A DNA stretch of 64,000 bases from an uncultured Acidimicrobiales bacterium (GTDB lineage: Bacteria > Actinomycetota > Acidimicrobiia > Acidimicrobiales > SHLQ01): assembly GCA_938015295.1 (NCBI GenBank), contig CALLQB010000009.1, positions 1-64,000 on the forward strand, written 5' to 3'. The position numbers and the translations under genes were made by a program. Positions 37,869 to 46,772 of the stretch are shown here, in pieces. Each line of letters opens with the position of its first letter. Positions within the stretch are counted from its first letter, which is position 1. Below the pieces are notes generated by a model. It did not search any database, had not been told where the DNA came from, and was given only the letters and a program-made list of their open reading frames with translations.

Positions 37869-38780
37869 ATGTTTGAAGATCTTGTTGGCGATATTCTCGA
37901 CCGTTTCGGTCAACGCAAAGCCGCAAAGAAGGCTGCCGAGCAGCTTTCGAAGGACCAACAGCTGTCCTGGGACGGCTACTGGAAAGCGTTGATGGCCATC
38001 ATCTCCCGGCCCGAGATGCAGACGTTCGGACTAGTTGCTGCCACCGGCGAGGTGCCTCGTCAAGTGCTCGGCGACCTCGAGGACGCCGGCGTCTTGCGTG
38101 CCGAGCTTGAGCTGGCTCGGACCACAGCCCGTAAGTATGTCGATGCTGACCAACTGTTTGGCCTCGAACAGCAGGCCCTCGATCTTCTAGTTGACCGCGT
38201 GGTCGACGACGACGGCATTGTCGACCAGCGTGAGTATGGCCAAGTTTTTGCTTGTTCCTCTCTGCTTGGTGCCGATCGCATGTCGCCGAGGTCTGTCGCG
38301 AGGTTTCAGTTCGGGCGGGTGAACGCAGGGTTTTTACCCGACCCCGTGGTGCCGCAAGCACTGCTACTGAAGCGCGGGGAGGCGTGTTACTTCGATCAGC
38401 AAGCGCAGTTGGTGAAAACCGTCGCGGCGGCGGGCGCCGAAGATGTTGCGGTGCCGCTTGGCGGAGGTTCCAACTGGGTGTGGCGGGGTGCAGCCAGCCA
38501 GGGATCGGCCACGTATGCGCCACCGCCCAAAACAATCGGGGCAGCCGACGTGCTCGACACCGGCCGGTTCGCCTTAACCGATCGACGCCTCGTTTTCACC
38601 GGCAGTCAGAAAAGTATCGACATGCGGCTATCGAAGCTCAACGCCGCGTGGGTCGCTGGTTCGGTGTTGAAGCTTCATCGCTCCGACCGGGTGAAACCGA
38701 CGTTGTTTTCGTTTCCCGATGCCAACGAGGATTTGGCGGCGTCGCTGCTGGTGCTGCTTACTCGAACCGACACCGAGTAG
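37869..38780 (+). CDS. Hypothetical protein with a PH-like C-terminal region
   Basis: The 303-residue soluble protein begins at ATG 37869 (MFEDLVGDILDRFG). The N-terminal half is helical (KKAAEQLSKDQQLSWDGYWKAL, VVDDDGIVDQREYGQVF), with an acidic turn resembling TerB-like or EF-hand-like loops. The C-terminal half has LLKRGEACYFDQQAQLVKTV, a long loop, DTGRFALTDRRLVFTGSQKSI and RVKPTLFSFPDANE. The TDRRLVFTG part is typical of bacterial PH-like domains. Function is unknown; a membrane- or partner-binding adaptor is a guess. The first helix segment is very Lys/Ala-rich. Confidence 0.7.
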   Translation: MFEDLVGDILDRFGQRKAAKKAAEQLSKDQQLSWDGYWKALMAIISRPEMQTFGLVAATGEVPRQVLGDLEDAGVLRAELELARTTARKYVDADQLFGLEQQALDLLVDRVVDDDGIVDQREYGQVFACSSLLGADRMSPRSVARFQFGRVNAGFLPDPVVPQALLLKRGEACYFDQQAQLVKTVAAAGAEDVAVPLGGGSNWVWRGAASQGSATYAPPPKTIGAADVLDTGRFALTDRRLVFTGSQKSIDMRLSKLNAAWVAGSVLKLHRSDRVKPTLFSFPDANEDLAASLLVLLTRTDTE

Positions 38781-38812
38781 CGGGCTGCTCGCAGAAACAC
38801 CGAGTAGCGGGC
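38770..38812. repeat. Duplicated 16-mer spanning a stop codon
   Basis: The sequence acaccgagtagcgggc occurs at 38770-38785, where it contains the TAG of the preceding gene, and again at 38797-38812, a period of 27 bases. The second copy lies in the gap before the convergent LLM gene and preserves the reading frame and a second TAG. Confidence 0.85.
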
Positions 38813-38817
38813 GGCGC

Positions 38818-39807
38818 CTAGTCGGCCCAGGCTTCAGCGAGTAGTTCATAAGAACGGACCCTCGCTTGATGACTGTGCGTGATGGTGACGATTGCTAGTT
38901 CGTCGGCTCCAAATTGTTCGGCGAGTTCTTCGAGCCGAGTTTTCACCGCTTGCGGATCGCCAACGATTAGAGGCTTGGTCTGTTGACGGGCCGGGGCCAC
39001 GGCAAGTGCCGATTGTGCTTCGGCTGCGCTACCAGGAACAGGAATCGTGCCCCCGCCACCATTGGCGCGCCAGGTGCGAATGCTCGACGCAAGATGTTCT
39101 GCCTCCTCGGCGGTCTCGGCGCAAACGACCGCCGTGGCGACTGCCACGCGTGGTTCGGGGAATTCGAGGCTTGGCTGGTACTGCGAGCGATAGGCCTGAA
39201 GGATCTCGGCGCCGACGGGGTTGATGAAGTGCGCCCAGCCGATGCCGAGGCCGAGGTGAGCGGCAAGGGCGACCGAATCCTGGCTCGAAGCCAAGAGCCA
39301 CATTTCTGGTGCCGACGTTGTTGCCGGGCGCGCTCGGACGTTGAAGATCGGCGAGTCATGTGGAAGATCGTCGTGGAGGAACTGGCGAACTTCTTCGACC
39401 ATCGATGGGTAGTACTCGAGGCTCATCGATTGTCCGCCGCGCGCTAATGCTGCTGCGGTGACCGGATCGGACCCGGGGGCGCGGCCGAGCCCGAGGTCGA
39501 TTCGGTTCGGGTGCAGTGCCTCGAGTACTCGGAAGTTCTCGGCTACCTTAAGTGGGCTGTAGTGCGTGAGCATGACGCCTGCCGATCCGACCCGTATCGA
39601 GGTGGTTTGGCCGGCGATAGCGCCGATCAGGATTTCGGGGCTCGAACCGGCGAGCCCGGCGCTGTTGTGGTGCTCGGCAACCCAAAATCGTTTGTAGCCG
39701 AAACGTTCGGTGGTCTGCGCGAGATCGATCGTGTTCGCCAACGCCTCGGCCGCGGAGCTTCCCTCGGGAACCGGAGACTGATCAACAACGGAAAGCGAGA
39801 CGGCCAT
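38818..39807 (-). CDS. LLM-class flavin-dependent oxidoreductase
   Basis: The 329-residue luciferase-like protein shows FWVAEHHNSAGLAGSSPEILIG, RVGSAGVMLTHYSPLKVAENFRVLEALHPNRIDLGLGRAPGSDP and WLLASSQDSVALAAHLGLGIGWAHF, which place it in the group with YhbW-like single-component oxidoreductases. It probably uses FMN or F420; the substrate is unknown. It differs clearly from the LLM enzyme at 18.8 kb, with a longer insert and different metabolic context. A three-copy repeat cluster lies directly upstream. Confidence 0.88.
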   Translation of the reverse strand: MAVSLSVVDQSPVPEGSSAAEALANTIDLAQTTERFGYKRFWVAEHHNSAGLAGSSPEILIGAIAGQTTSIRVGSAGVMLTHYSPLKVAENFRVLEALHPNRIDLGLGRAPGSDPVTAAALARGGQSMSLEYYPSMVEEVRQFLHDDLPHDSPIFNVRARPATTSAPEMWLLASSQDSVALAAHLGLGIGWAHFINPVGAEILQAYRSQYQPSLEFPEPRVAVATAVVCAETAEEAEHLASSIRTWRANGGGGTIPVPGSAAEAQSALAVAPARQQTKPLIVGDPQAVKTRLEELAEQFGADELAIVTITHSHQARVRSYELLAEAWAD

Positions 39808-39864
39808 GCCAACAGCGTATTGGCGTCAGGCCGTCTAGATGCCCGGTACATCCCTCCAGATACG

Positions 39865-39917
39865 TAAGGTGCCTGGCCTCTAGGTACATAAGGTGCCTGG
39901 CACCTAAGGTGCCTGAC
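39865..39917. repeat. Three-copy palindromic extragenic repeat
   Basis: Units of taaggtgcctggc start at 39865 and 39889, and a variant (taaggtgcctgac) starts at 39905. Around 39890-39906 the sequence aggtgcctggcacct is a perfect odd palindrome that can form a hairpin. The cluster fills the 142-bp gap between the LLM and PLP-decarboxylase genes. It resembles small repetitive extragenic elements found dispersed in some bacterial genomes. Confidence 0.75.
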
Positions 39918-39949
39918 CCCTTTGGTGGTGGCGTTAGACCGCCGGGTGG

Positions 39950-41227
39950 CTAGTTCGCTCGGCTGGCGTAAGACTGGCGATGACCCGGGTCAGATGGCGA
40001 GGGCGCGTTGTTTCGGGCGGCGGCAACCGAGGCGTGCAGGTCGGCGGCGAAGTCGTCGACGACATCAACGTGGCCAGGCGACATCATGAGGTGAATCCCC
40101 TCTTGTTGCACGTCGATTTTCCAACCTCGCCCCAGAAGCTGATCAGCAACCGCTCGGGTGACTGGCACCCGCTGTTCGGGCGCCCCACTTGCCGCAAACA
40201 TAAAGACGCTCATGTCAGGGTCGTGCACGACCTCGAAGCCTTCGACCGCATCGATCGCGGCGAGAAAGCCCTTTGTCGCTTCGTGTACAAGGCGAGCCTT
40301 CGCGACAAGCCCTTCGCGGCCGAGGTGAACCAACGTTGCCCAAGCGCCAACAATCGGTGGTGCAGGACGGGTTCCAGCCGGCGTAGCCGAGCCGTAGAAA
40401 CCGCCCGGCCAATCATCGAAGCTGAAGAACTGTCGCTTCAGTAGCGCGCGATCGCGATACAGCACCACCGACGCACCCTTGTACGCGTAGCCGTATTTGT
40501 GAATATCGGCAGACAGAGACGTGACCCCGTCTACCGCAAAGGTCCACGGGGCGACCTCTTCGCCAAGGTCGGACCAGAACGGCAAGAGCCAGCCGCCGAG
40601 ACACGCATCGACATGGCAAAGCAGACCTCGAGCCGAGGCCAGAGCAGCAAGTTCAGTAACTGGGTCGATAAGCCCGTAGGGATAACACGGAGCTGAGCCG
40701 ACAAGCAGGGCGGTGGTCTCATCGATGGCTGCTTCGGTTGCCGCGACATCGGCTCGGCCATCGTTTCGAACCGGAACCCGATGGGCCTCGATGTCGAGAT
40801 ACTTCGCGGCCTTCGTGAAGGCTGGGTGCGCGGTCGACGGCAACAAGATGGACGGTTCAGCAATCCCGAGTTCGGCACGGGCATGGTCGCGGGCTGCCTG
40901 CACGGCGCAGAAAATACTCTCGGTGCCGCCCGAGGTGAGCGCTCCCGATCTGCTGTCGGTGCCGAGCAAGTCAGCCGACATCGCCACCAGGTCGACTTCC
41001 ATCTGTCGCAGGCTCGGGTAGGCCATCGGATTGAGCGCGTTGTCGTGCAGAAAGAGCCCCGCAACGTCATGTTGCAGCGCCTCAAGCGTAGGGTCCGCGG
41101 CGTTATACACGAGGCTAAAGGCTCGTCCGCTCTGCCAATCAAGATCGCCCGACCGGCCTTCGGTGATGTTTTGCAGCAACTCGGCTGCGTCGAATCCGGC
41201 GTTGGGGAGTGCGACCAAAGGTTCCAT
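39950..41227 (-). CDS. PLP-dependent decarboxylase/lyase (sphingosine-phosphate-lyase/GAD-like)
   Basis: This is a fold type I PLP enzyme of 425 residues: NPMAYPSLRQMEVDLVAM, GALTSGGTESIFCAVQAARD (phosphate binding), HVDACLGGWLLPF (Asp to the pyridine nitrogen) and SADIHKYGYAYKGASVVLYR, whose HKYG lysine forms the Schiff base. The pattern matches the group II decarboxylase branch that includes sphingosine-1-phosphate lyase. The substrate may be an amino acid or a phosphoamine. It lies 24 bases after ppc on the same strand and could be co-transcribed with it. Confidence 0.87.
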   Translation of the reverse strand: MEPLVALPNAGFDAAELLQNITEGRSGDLDWQSGRAFSLVYNAADPTLEALQHDVAGLFLHDNALNPMAYPSLRQMEVDLVAMSADLLGTDSRSGALTSGGTESIFCAVQAARDHARAELGIAEPSILLPSTAHPAFTKAAKYLDIEAHRVPVRNDGRADVAATEAAIDETTALLVGSAPCYPYGLIDPVTELAALASARGLLCHVDACLGGWLLPFWSDLGEEVAPWTFAVDGVTSLSADIHKYGYAYKGASVVLYRDRALLKRQFFSFDDWPGGFYGSATPAGTRPAPPIVGAWATLVHLGREGLVAKARLVHEATKGFLAAIDAVEGFEVVHDPDMSVFMFAASGAPEQRVPVTRAVADQLLGRGWKIDVQQEGIHLMMSPGHVDVVDDFAADLHASVAAARNNAPSPSDPGHRQSYASRAN

Positions 41228-41251
41228 CTACCGAGTGTGACACGCCAGCGA

Positions 41252-44011
41252 TCAGCCCGTGTTGCGAAGCCCTGCTGCGACACCGTTGATGCTGAGAAGT
41301 AGGGCCCGTCGAATGCGCCGTTCGGCGGTCTCGTCGTCGGCGTGAGCGCCGGTGCGAGTGCTGTGTAACAGATGTACCTGCAGGGCATTTAGCGGGTCGA
41401 GGTACGAGTCGCGGACATCGAGCGTGCGCTGCAGCACAGGCAGATCTGACAACAGACCCGAGCCAGTGATTCGTGTAATCGCTCCGACGGTGCGGGCGAA
41501 CTCCTCTTCGATGATGCCGAGGACATGACGATGTTCCACCGGCACGAGGGTCTCAACATAGTTGCGTGCGATACCAAGATCGGTCTTGGCGATCGTCATC
41601 TCGACGTTCGAGAGGAACGTGCGGAAGAATCGCCAGGTGGCGAACATCTCTTTGAGGTCGGCTTCGTGACCATCGTCGACTGCGGCTGCGATGCCGGTTC
41701 CGACGCCGAACCAACCGGGGACAATCTGGCGTGACTGCGTCCAGCCGAAAACCCAAGGGATGGCGCGAAGGTCGTCGATGCCGCTTGTCGCACCCTTACG
41801 GCGTGCGGGGCGAGAACCAATGTTGAGCTCGCCTAGTTCTTCGACCGGCGTCGAACTCGTGAAGTAGGGCACAAGGCTCGGGTTTTCTACAAGCGAGCGG
41901 TAGTGCGCGAATGCCGAGCTCGACACAACTTCCATCACGTTGGACCAGCGGTCGCGAGCGTCGGCGCCGATGCGCGTATCGGTATGCATCAACGTGTGTT
42001 CGATCATCGCCGAGTACGCGAGATCGAGGTTGCGGCGCGCGAGTTCGGGGCGGCTGTACTTGTCGGCAATGACCTCTCCCTGCTCGGTTGTTTTCATGAG
42101 GCCGGTGATCACGCCCGATGGCTGCGCCAAGATCGCGTCGTGGGTCGGGCCCCCGCCCCGTCCGACTGTGCCACCCCGGCCATGAAAGACCGGCATCTCA
42201 ACGCCGTGCCGTTTGGCGACGTCGCGGACGCTTCGAAGCGCCTTGTGGATTTCCCACTGCGAGGTAGCGATTCCGCCGTCTTTGTTGCTGTCGGAGTAAC
42301 CGACCATCAGTTCCTGCACGTCGCCTCGAAGGGCCACAAGCTGACGATACTGGGGGTCGCCGAGCAGCCCGTCCATGATGCGGTCGATGGATCGAAGATC
42401 GTCGATGGTCTCGAGCAACGGCACAAAACTCAGTCGGGCGACACCACGTGGGAGATCGACCAGTCCGACCTCGCGAGCGAGAACCGCTGGCGCCAAAATG
42501 TCGGCGGGATCCTGGGTCATCGAGACGATATAACTCTCGATGATGTCGTCGCCGTAGCGATCCATGTCGCGGCGCAAGGTGACGAACAACTCGAGCGCCT
42601 CTGATCCAAGCCCGGGCGTGCCGGTGGGAGCGAATGGGCGTCCCGACGCAAGCTCGGAACTCAGTGCCCGAAGTCGGTCATCGGGGTCCGCCGGGTACGA
42701 CTGGTCGACGCTGGCGAACAGCTCCTCGAGCGCCTGATGGTGGTGGCGAGTGTGCTGGCGAATGTCGAGCGTGGAAAGGTGGAAGCCGATGGTGGCGGTG
42801 AGTCGCTGCAGCTTTTGGAGGCGGCCGTTGGCGACCATGTCAGCTCCGCCGGAACGCAAGGACCGTTCCATTCGTCGGAGGTCTTCGGCGAGTGTTTGTG
42901 CGGAGTCGTAGCCGCTCGTATCACCACGCTCGGTGGCTGCGAGACGAGCGTCGATGATGGTGCACGCGATGCGGTAGGGCTCGCCCATGATGAGCGGTGA
43001 AAGGTTTGCGATGGCTCGAGGAACTACGGTCCGCATCTCGGTCATCCACTCGGCAAACTCGTCACTTGCTGGGCGAATCCGGCCGGACACGCTGAGGTCG
43101 GTGGAAAGGCTTTGCACGGCGTTGCGGAGCAGCCGGAGAGCTCGTTGTCGTTGCAGATCGAGGACTTGTGCGGTGACCTCGGCGGTGACGAAGGGATTGC
43201 CATCGCGATCGCCGCCGACCCACGAACCGAACCGAATCGGCGTGGCATCGGCATCGACGGTAATGCCGTGCGACTCACTCAGATGCGTGAGGTCGTCCCA
43301 AACCATTGGCAAAGCCTTCTCGACCAGGCCTTCGACGTAAAAGATGATCGACCGAGCTTCGTCGACCGGTGTTGGTTTCACCTGGCGCAACTCGTCGCTG
43401 AGCCACAAAAGGTCGATGATTTCGCTGATCCGGTTGTCGATGCGAAGGTTGCTGGCCTGTGCGCTGGCACCGACGCTGCCTTGTCGCGAAGTTGCGAGCC
43501 GACGATGCAACGACTCGGCAATCTCGGAGCGTTTTTCGAGAACAGAACGGCGGGAAGCTTCGGTTGGGTGGGCGGTGAACACGGGCCGGTATTCGACACT
43601 CGCGATGCTCTGTGCCAAGGCGTTGCGCGAGGGCCCTGCGCCGCTCGCCACAAGCTCATCGATGCGTCCGAAGGTTTCGAACAGCTGTCCGGCACCTTCA
43701 GTTTTCAGTTGGAGTTCTTCGACGCGATGTACCTGCTCGGCAACGTTTGCGAGATGAAAGTAGATCGTGAACGCTCGAACCAAGAGGATCGCCTCGACGT
43801 CGTCGAGCCCGGCAACCAGGGAAGCTAGCTCGTCTCCAGCTGCGGCGTTGCCATCGCGATAGCTTCGAGCGAGCCCCCGAACCGTTTCGACGAGTTCGAA
43901 GAATTCGATGCTGACATTACGGCGAATCGTGTCGCCAAGCTGGGCACCGAGCCGACGGATGTCGCCTCGCAAGAGATCTTCGCGTGCTTTGGCTGCGTCA
44001 AGGTTGACCAT
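41252..44011 (-). CDS. ppc: Phosphoenolpyruvate carboxylase
   Basis: The roughly 919-residue enzyme carboxylates PEP to oxaloacetate. Typical blocks are VFTAHPTEASRRSVLEKR (catalytic His), RFGSWVGGDRDGNPFVT, GYSDSNKDGGIATSQWEIHKA, FHGRGGTVGRGGGPTHDAIL and the C-terminal SINGVAAGLRNTG, and the terminus NTG is the expected effector/active-site tail. The open frame begins at 44053, but ATG 44011 (MVNLDAAKAREDLLRGDIRRLG) gives a normal start. The first 20 residues are weakly conserved in the family, so the start is not certain. Confidence 0.96.
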   Translation of the reverse strand: MVNLDAAKAREDLLRGDIRRLGAQLGDTIRRNVSIEFFELVETVRGLARSYRDGNAAAGDELASLVAGLDDVEAILLVRAFTIYFHLANVAEQVHRVEELQLKTEGAGQLFETFGRIDELVASGAGPSRNALAQSIASVEYRPVFTAHPTEASRRSVLEKRSEIAESLHRRLATSRQGSVGASAQASNLRIDNRISEIIDLLWLSDELRQVKPTPVDEARSIIFYVEGLVEKALPMVWDDLTHLSESHGITVDADATPIRFGSWVGGDRDGNPFVTAEVTAQVLDLQRQRALRLLRNAVQSLSTDLSVSGRIRPASDEFAEWMTEMRTVVPRAIANLSPLIMGEPYRIACTIIDARLAATERGDTSGYDSAQTLAEDLRRMERSLRSGGADMVANGRLQKLQRLTATIGFHLSTLDIRQHTRHHHQALEELFASVDQSYPADPDDRLRALSSELASGRPFAPTGTPGLGSEALELFVTLRRDMDRYGDDIIESYIVSMTQDPADILAPAVLAREVGLVDLPRGVARLSFVPLLETIDDLRSIDRIMDGLLGDPQYRQLVALRGDVQELMVGYSDSNKDGGIATSQWEIHKALRSVRDVAKRHGVEMPVFHGRGGTVGRGGGPTHDAILAQPSGVITGLMKTTEQGEVIADKYSRPELARRNLDLAYSAMIEHTLMHTDTRIGADARDRWSNVMEVVSSSAFAHYRSLVENPSLVPYFTSSTPVEELGELNIGSRPARRKGATSGIDDLRAIPWVFGWTQSRQIVPGWFGVGTGIAAAVDDGHEADLKEMFATWRFFRTFLSNVEMTIAKTDLGIARNYVETLVPVEHRHVLGIIEEEFARTVGAITRITGSGLLSDLPVLQRTLDVRDSYLDPLNALQVHLLHSTRTGAHADDETAERRIRRALLLSINGVAAGLRNTG

Positions 44012-44134
44012 AAGCCAACGCATCCTACAAGACCTACAATCCCGTTGGGTCACCGGCGCTTTCGAGTCTTGCCAAGGGCACAGCGGCGGGCAGCTAACTA
44101 CGATGTGCGTGGGCTGATGCGCTAGCTTCTGGCT

Positions 44135-45199
44135 GTGTCCGGGGAAACGACAAACGTGTCGTCGACCGAGGTGGTAGCAACTCCTAGCGGTGGTGACATC
44201 GGTGGGTACGTTCGACGGGCCGTGGTTATGGCCATCGGAATCATCGTTCTGTCGATTCTGGCCCCTGGTGTCGTCGATCGGGTGCTCGATGTTCTGACAT
44301 CGGCTGAACGCTTACGAACCATCCGGGTCGGTTGGTTCGTGGTGATGGTTGGTCTCGAGATCGCCAGTTTTGCGTGCATGTGGTGGCTGATTCGCATCGT
44401 GCTACCCGGCGTTTCGTGGTTTGTGGCTGGCACAAGCCAGTTGACGTCAAATGCGGTTTCGAGGGTCGTGCCCGGCGGCGCCGCCGTGGGCGGAGCGACG
44501 TTGTACCGCATGTTGTCGGTGAGTGGAGTAACGCCCCGCCAGGCCGGCGGTGCGTTGGCTGCGACCTCAATCGTGTCGACGGCCGCGCTTTTTGCTATTC
44601 CGGCGTCGGGTTTACTGATGGCGCTTTTCGGTGCCCCCGTGCCCGAGAGTTTGCTGTCGGTCGCGGTCGCTGGCGGCGTGCTTTTTGTGATGCTGGTCGC
44701 AATCGGTGCTATCGGAATCCGGTTTACGCGACCACTCGAGTTGGTCGGACGAGGGCTCAACCGATTGTTCATCACCGTGGGCGGCTGGCTTCGGCAATCC
44801 TGGGGCGTGACGCCGTCGCATCTTGTCGCTGAACGCGACCGGTTGGTTGCGGTGGTGGGAAAGAAATGGCCGCAGGTAACTATTGCGGCAGCCCTCAACT
44901 GGGTGTTCGACTACCTGACGCTGGTTGCGGCGCTGTACGGCGTTGGGGCCGATCCGAGACTCAGTCTTGTGCTTATCGCCTACTCAGGCGCTGCGGTGTT
45001 GGCCATGATCCCGATTACGCCGGGCGGTTTCGGTTTCGTCGAGGTTGGCTTGACCACGTTGCTTGTCGGCTCGGGTATCAGCACACAAAATGCGCTGCTG
45101 GCCACCTTGGCGTACCGCATTATTTCATTCTGGGTGCCTCTCGCTAGCGGCTTGTTTGCGTGGCTGGCGTTCCGGTCGAGATTCCAGTTGACTGAGTAA
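44135..45199 (+). CDS. Flippase-like integral membrane protein (LPG synthase TM / YbhN family)
   Basis: The 354-residue protein has about eight transmembrane helices and the family signature: QLTSNAVSRVVPGGAAVGGATLYRML, then GGALAATSIVSTAALFAIPASGLL and ITPGGFGFVEVGLTTLLVGSGIS. These proteins form the membrane half of lysyl-phosphatidylglycerol synthases or act alone as lipid flippases. No catalytic domain is fused here. It starts with GTG 44135 and is divergent from ppc and convergent with the nitroreductase. The lipid moved cannot be predicted. Confidence 0.85.
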   Translation: MSGETTNVSSTEVVATPSGGDIGGYVRRAVVMAIGIIVLSILAPGVVDRVLDVLTSAERLRTIRVGWFVVMVGLEIASFACMWWLIRIVLPGVSWFVAGTSQLTSNAVSRVVPGGAAVGGATLYRMLSVSGVTPRQAGGALAATSIVSTAALFAIPASGLLMALFGAPVPESLLSVAVAGGVLFVMLVAIGAIGIRFTRPLELVGRGLNRLFITVGGWLRQSWGVTPSHLVAERDRLVAVVGKKWPQVTIAAALNWVFDYLTLVAALYGVGADPRLSLVLIAYSGAAVLAMIPITPGGFGFVEVGLTTLLVGSGISTQNALLATLAYRIISFWVPLASGLFAWLAFRSRFQLTE

Positions 45200-45206
45200 C
45201 CCCGAT

Positions 45207-45908
45207 CTACCCCTGCACTGATGGGGAAGTGACCGGTGTACCGTCCCAGGTCTCGTAGCGGGCGAACTCTTCAACCGGTCGCCTCGTGAGCTTCGTCAGC
45301 CACGTGGTTGGTTCGCCGATCGGAATCGATGCGGCAAAGGCCACATGTTTGGGAACCCCCAGCATGTCTTGGATTTCGGCTTCGGCGGAATGTAGATAGG
45401 TGGTGAGCACGCCAGCGAGCCCTTCGAGTCGGGCGCCAAGGAGAATGTTCCAAACAAACGGGAAGACCGACCCGCCGGGCGCGAGCGCGATGCGGTCGAG
45501 ATCCTTGTCGAACGCAACGACATCGCTGAGGTCGGTGAAGATCATGAGGATCACCGGTGCTTCAGCCATCGCTGTTACTGCCACCGGTTCAATCGACGTG
45601 TCGGCAGCCGCTGCTTCGAGATCGAGTGAGCTTGGGTTCACAACGTTGAACGGCACCTCGCCTGCTGCGCTTTGCGCCGCGTAGGCCCGCATGACCGGCG
45701 ACGCGAGATCGATGAGTTTCGCTCGCACCGCATCGTCTCGCACGACGAGTACCCGCCAGCTCTGCCGGTTGCCGCCGCTCGGTGCGAATCGTGCCCGGTC
45801 GAGAATGCGGGCGATCGCCTCGTCGGTCACCGGTGTGTCGGTGAACGACCGCGCAGAGAAACTTGTGCGCATGACCGTTTCGAGATCGTTGGTGTAGTCG
45901 GCGTTCAT
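45207..45908 (-). CDS. Nitroreductase-family FMN oxidoreductase
   Basis: The 233-residue protein has the nitroreductase start SARSFTDTPVTDEAIARILDRARFAPSGGNRQSWRVLVVRD (FMN-binding Arg/Ser/Asn set), PVILMIFTDLSDVV and a C-terminal GVPKHVAFAASIPIGEPTTW. It is cytoplasmic and would reduce nitro compounds, quinones or similar electrophiles with NAD(P)H. Its ATG overlaps the stop of the upstream hydrolase as ATGA, so the two are translationally coupled and may act on one substrate. Confidence 0.88.
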   Translation of the reverse strand: MNADYTNDLETVMRTSFSARSFTDTPVTDEAIARILDRARFAPSGGNRQSWRVLVVRDDAVRAKLIDLASPVMRAYAAQSAAGEVPFNVVNPSSLDLEAAAADTSIEPVAVTAMAEAPVILMIFTDLSDVVAFDKDLDRIALAPGGSVFPFVWNILLGARLEGLAGVLTTYLHSAEAEIQDMLGVPKHVAFAASIPIGEPTTWLTKLTRRPVEEFARYETWDGTPVTSPSVQG

Positions 45909-46711
45909 CAGGGGCTCTCTTCGTTCGGGTCTGGGTCTGGATCTGGGTCGGTATCGGCGTCCGAGGTTGCGAGTCTGGTGGCGACCAGATCGAAGATGTC
46001 GGGATTGATCGGCATGCCACCATGGGGTGCATCGATCTCGACATGCTCGACCTGGTCATTCATGTGGTCGACGCACGCTTGCCAGTTCACGACCCCATCA
46101 GATTTTGAAAAGATCGCGGTGATCGGCACGGTGATCGGTGTGCGATTTCGTTCGGCAACTTTGGCAGCGATGTCTTCGACGTCGATGCCACGGTCGCGAT
46201 ACGACGATGCCGACACGGTGTACTTCGGGCCGCCGACCACGGGGGTTCCGAACGTGATCACCCGCTGTACTAGTTCTGGGTGATCTCTTGCGATTTCGCG
46301 GGCGAACACGCCACCCAACGACCAGCCAACGAGAAAGGCCTGCTTCGGAGCCTCAGAGTCAGTGGGACTGGTGTGGAAGTGCAATTCGTACTGCAGACGT
46401 TCGAACACCTGTGGCAGCAACTTCTCGACATCGCCGTGGTTGCGGCCGAGACGCCAACCTCTCGTGCTGAAGCCGCGGTTGGTGAGGTAGGCCCGAAGCG
46501 GAGCGGTTGCCGTGTCGCCCATGCCGTAGCCGGGGTAAACGATGACCAACTCGCCGTTGCCGTGGGGGACGTTTCGCAGCAGTCGCTTGCCGCTCGTCGC
46601 CAGCCGAACGATCTCGCCAAATGACCGGATCTCGCTGGTCAGGTTCCGACGCGACGGCTCCTCGAGATCTTCGTATGGGTCGCTGGGCACGTCCAGGACT
46701 GTAGATGGCAC
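45908..46711 (-). CDS. Alpha/beta hydrolase (lipase/acyltransferase-like)
   Basis: The 267-residue protein shows LVIVYPGYGMGDTATAPLRAYL (oxyanion loop region), FLVGWSLGGVFAREIARDHPELVQRVITFGTPV (GWSLGG nucleophile Ser), HGG near the C-terminus (IDAPHGGMPINPDIF) as the likely catalytic His, and a Glu/Asp-rich tail (DADTDPDPDPDPNEE). The tail comes from a degenerate 6-base repeat. It is cytoplasmic, starts with GTG 46711 and is coupled to the nitroreductase. Esterase or lipase specificity is unknown. Confidence 0.82.
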   Translation of the reverse strand: MPSTVLDVPSDPYEDLEEPSRRNLTSEIRSFGEIVRLATSGKRLLRNVPHGNGELVIVYPGYGMGDTATAPLRAYLTNRGFSTRGWRLGRNHGDVEKLLPQVFERLQYELHFHTSPTDSEAPKQAFLVGWSLGGVFAREIARDHPELVQRVITFGTPVVGGPKYTVSASSYRDRGIDVEDIAAKVAERNRTPITVPITAIFSKSDGVVNWQACVDHMNDQVEHVEIDAPHGGMPINPDIFDLVATRLATSDADTDPDPDPDPNEESP

Positions 46712-46772
46712 AGTGGCGTCCTCGAAAGCCCTGCTACGACCGCCGAAACCCTTTGCGGGGTGGTAAGAATGA

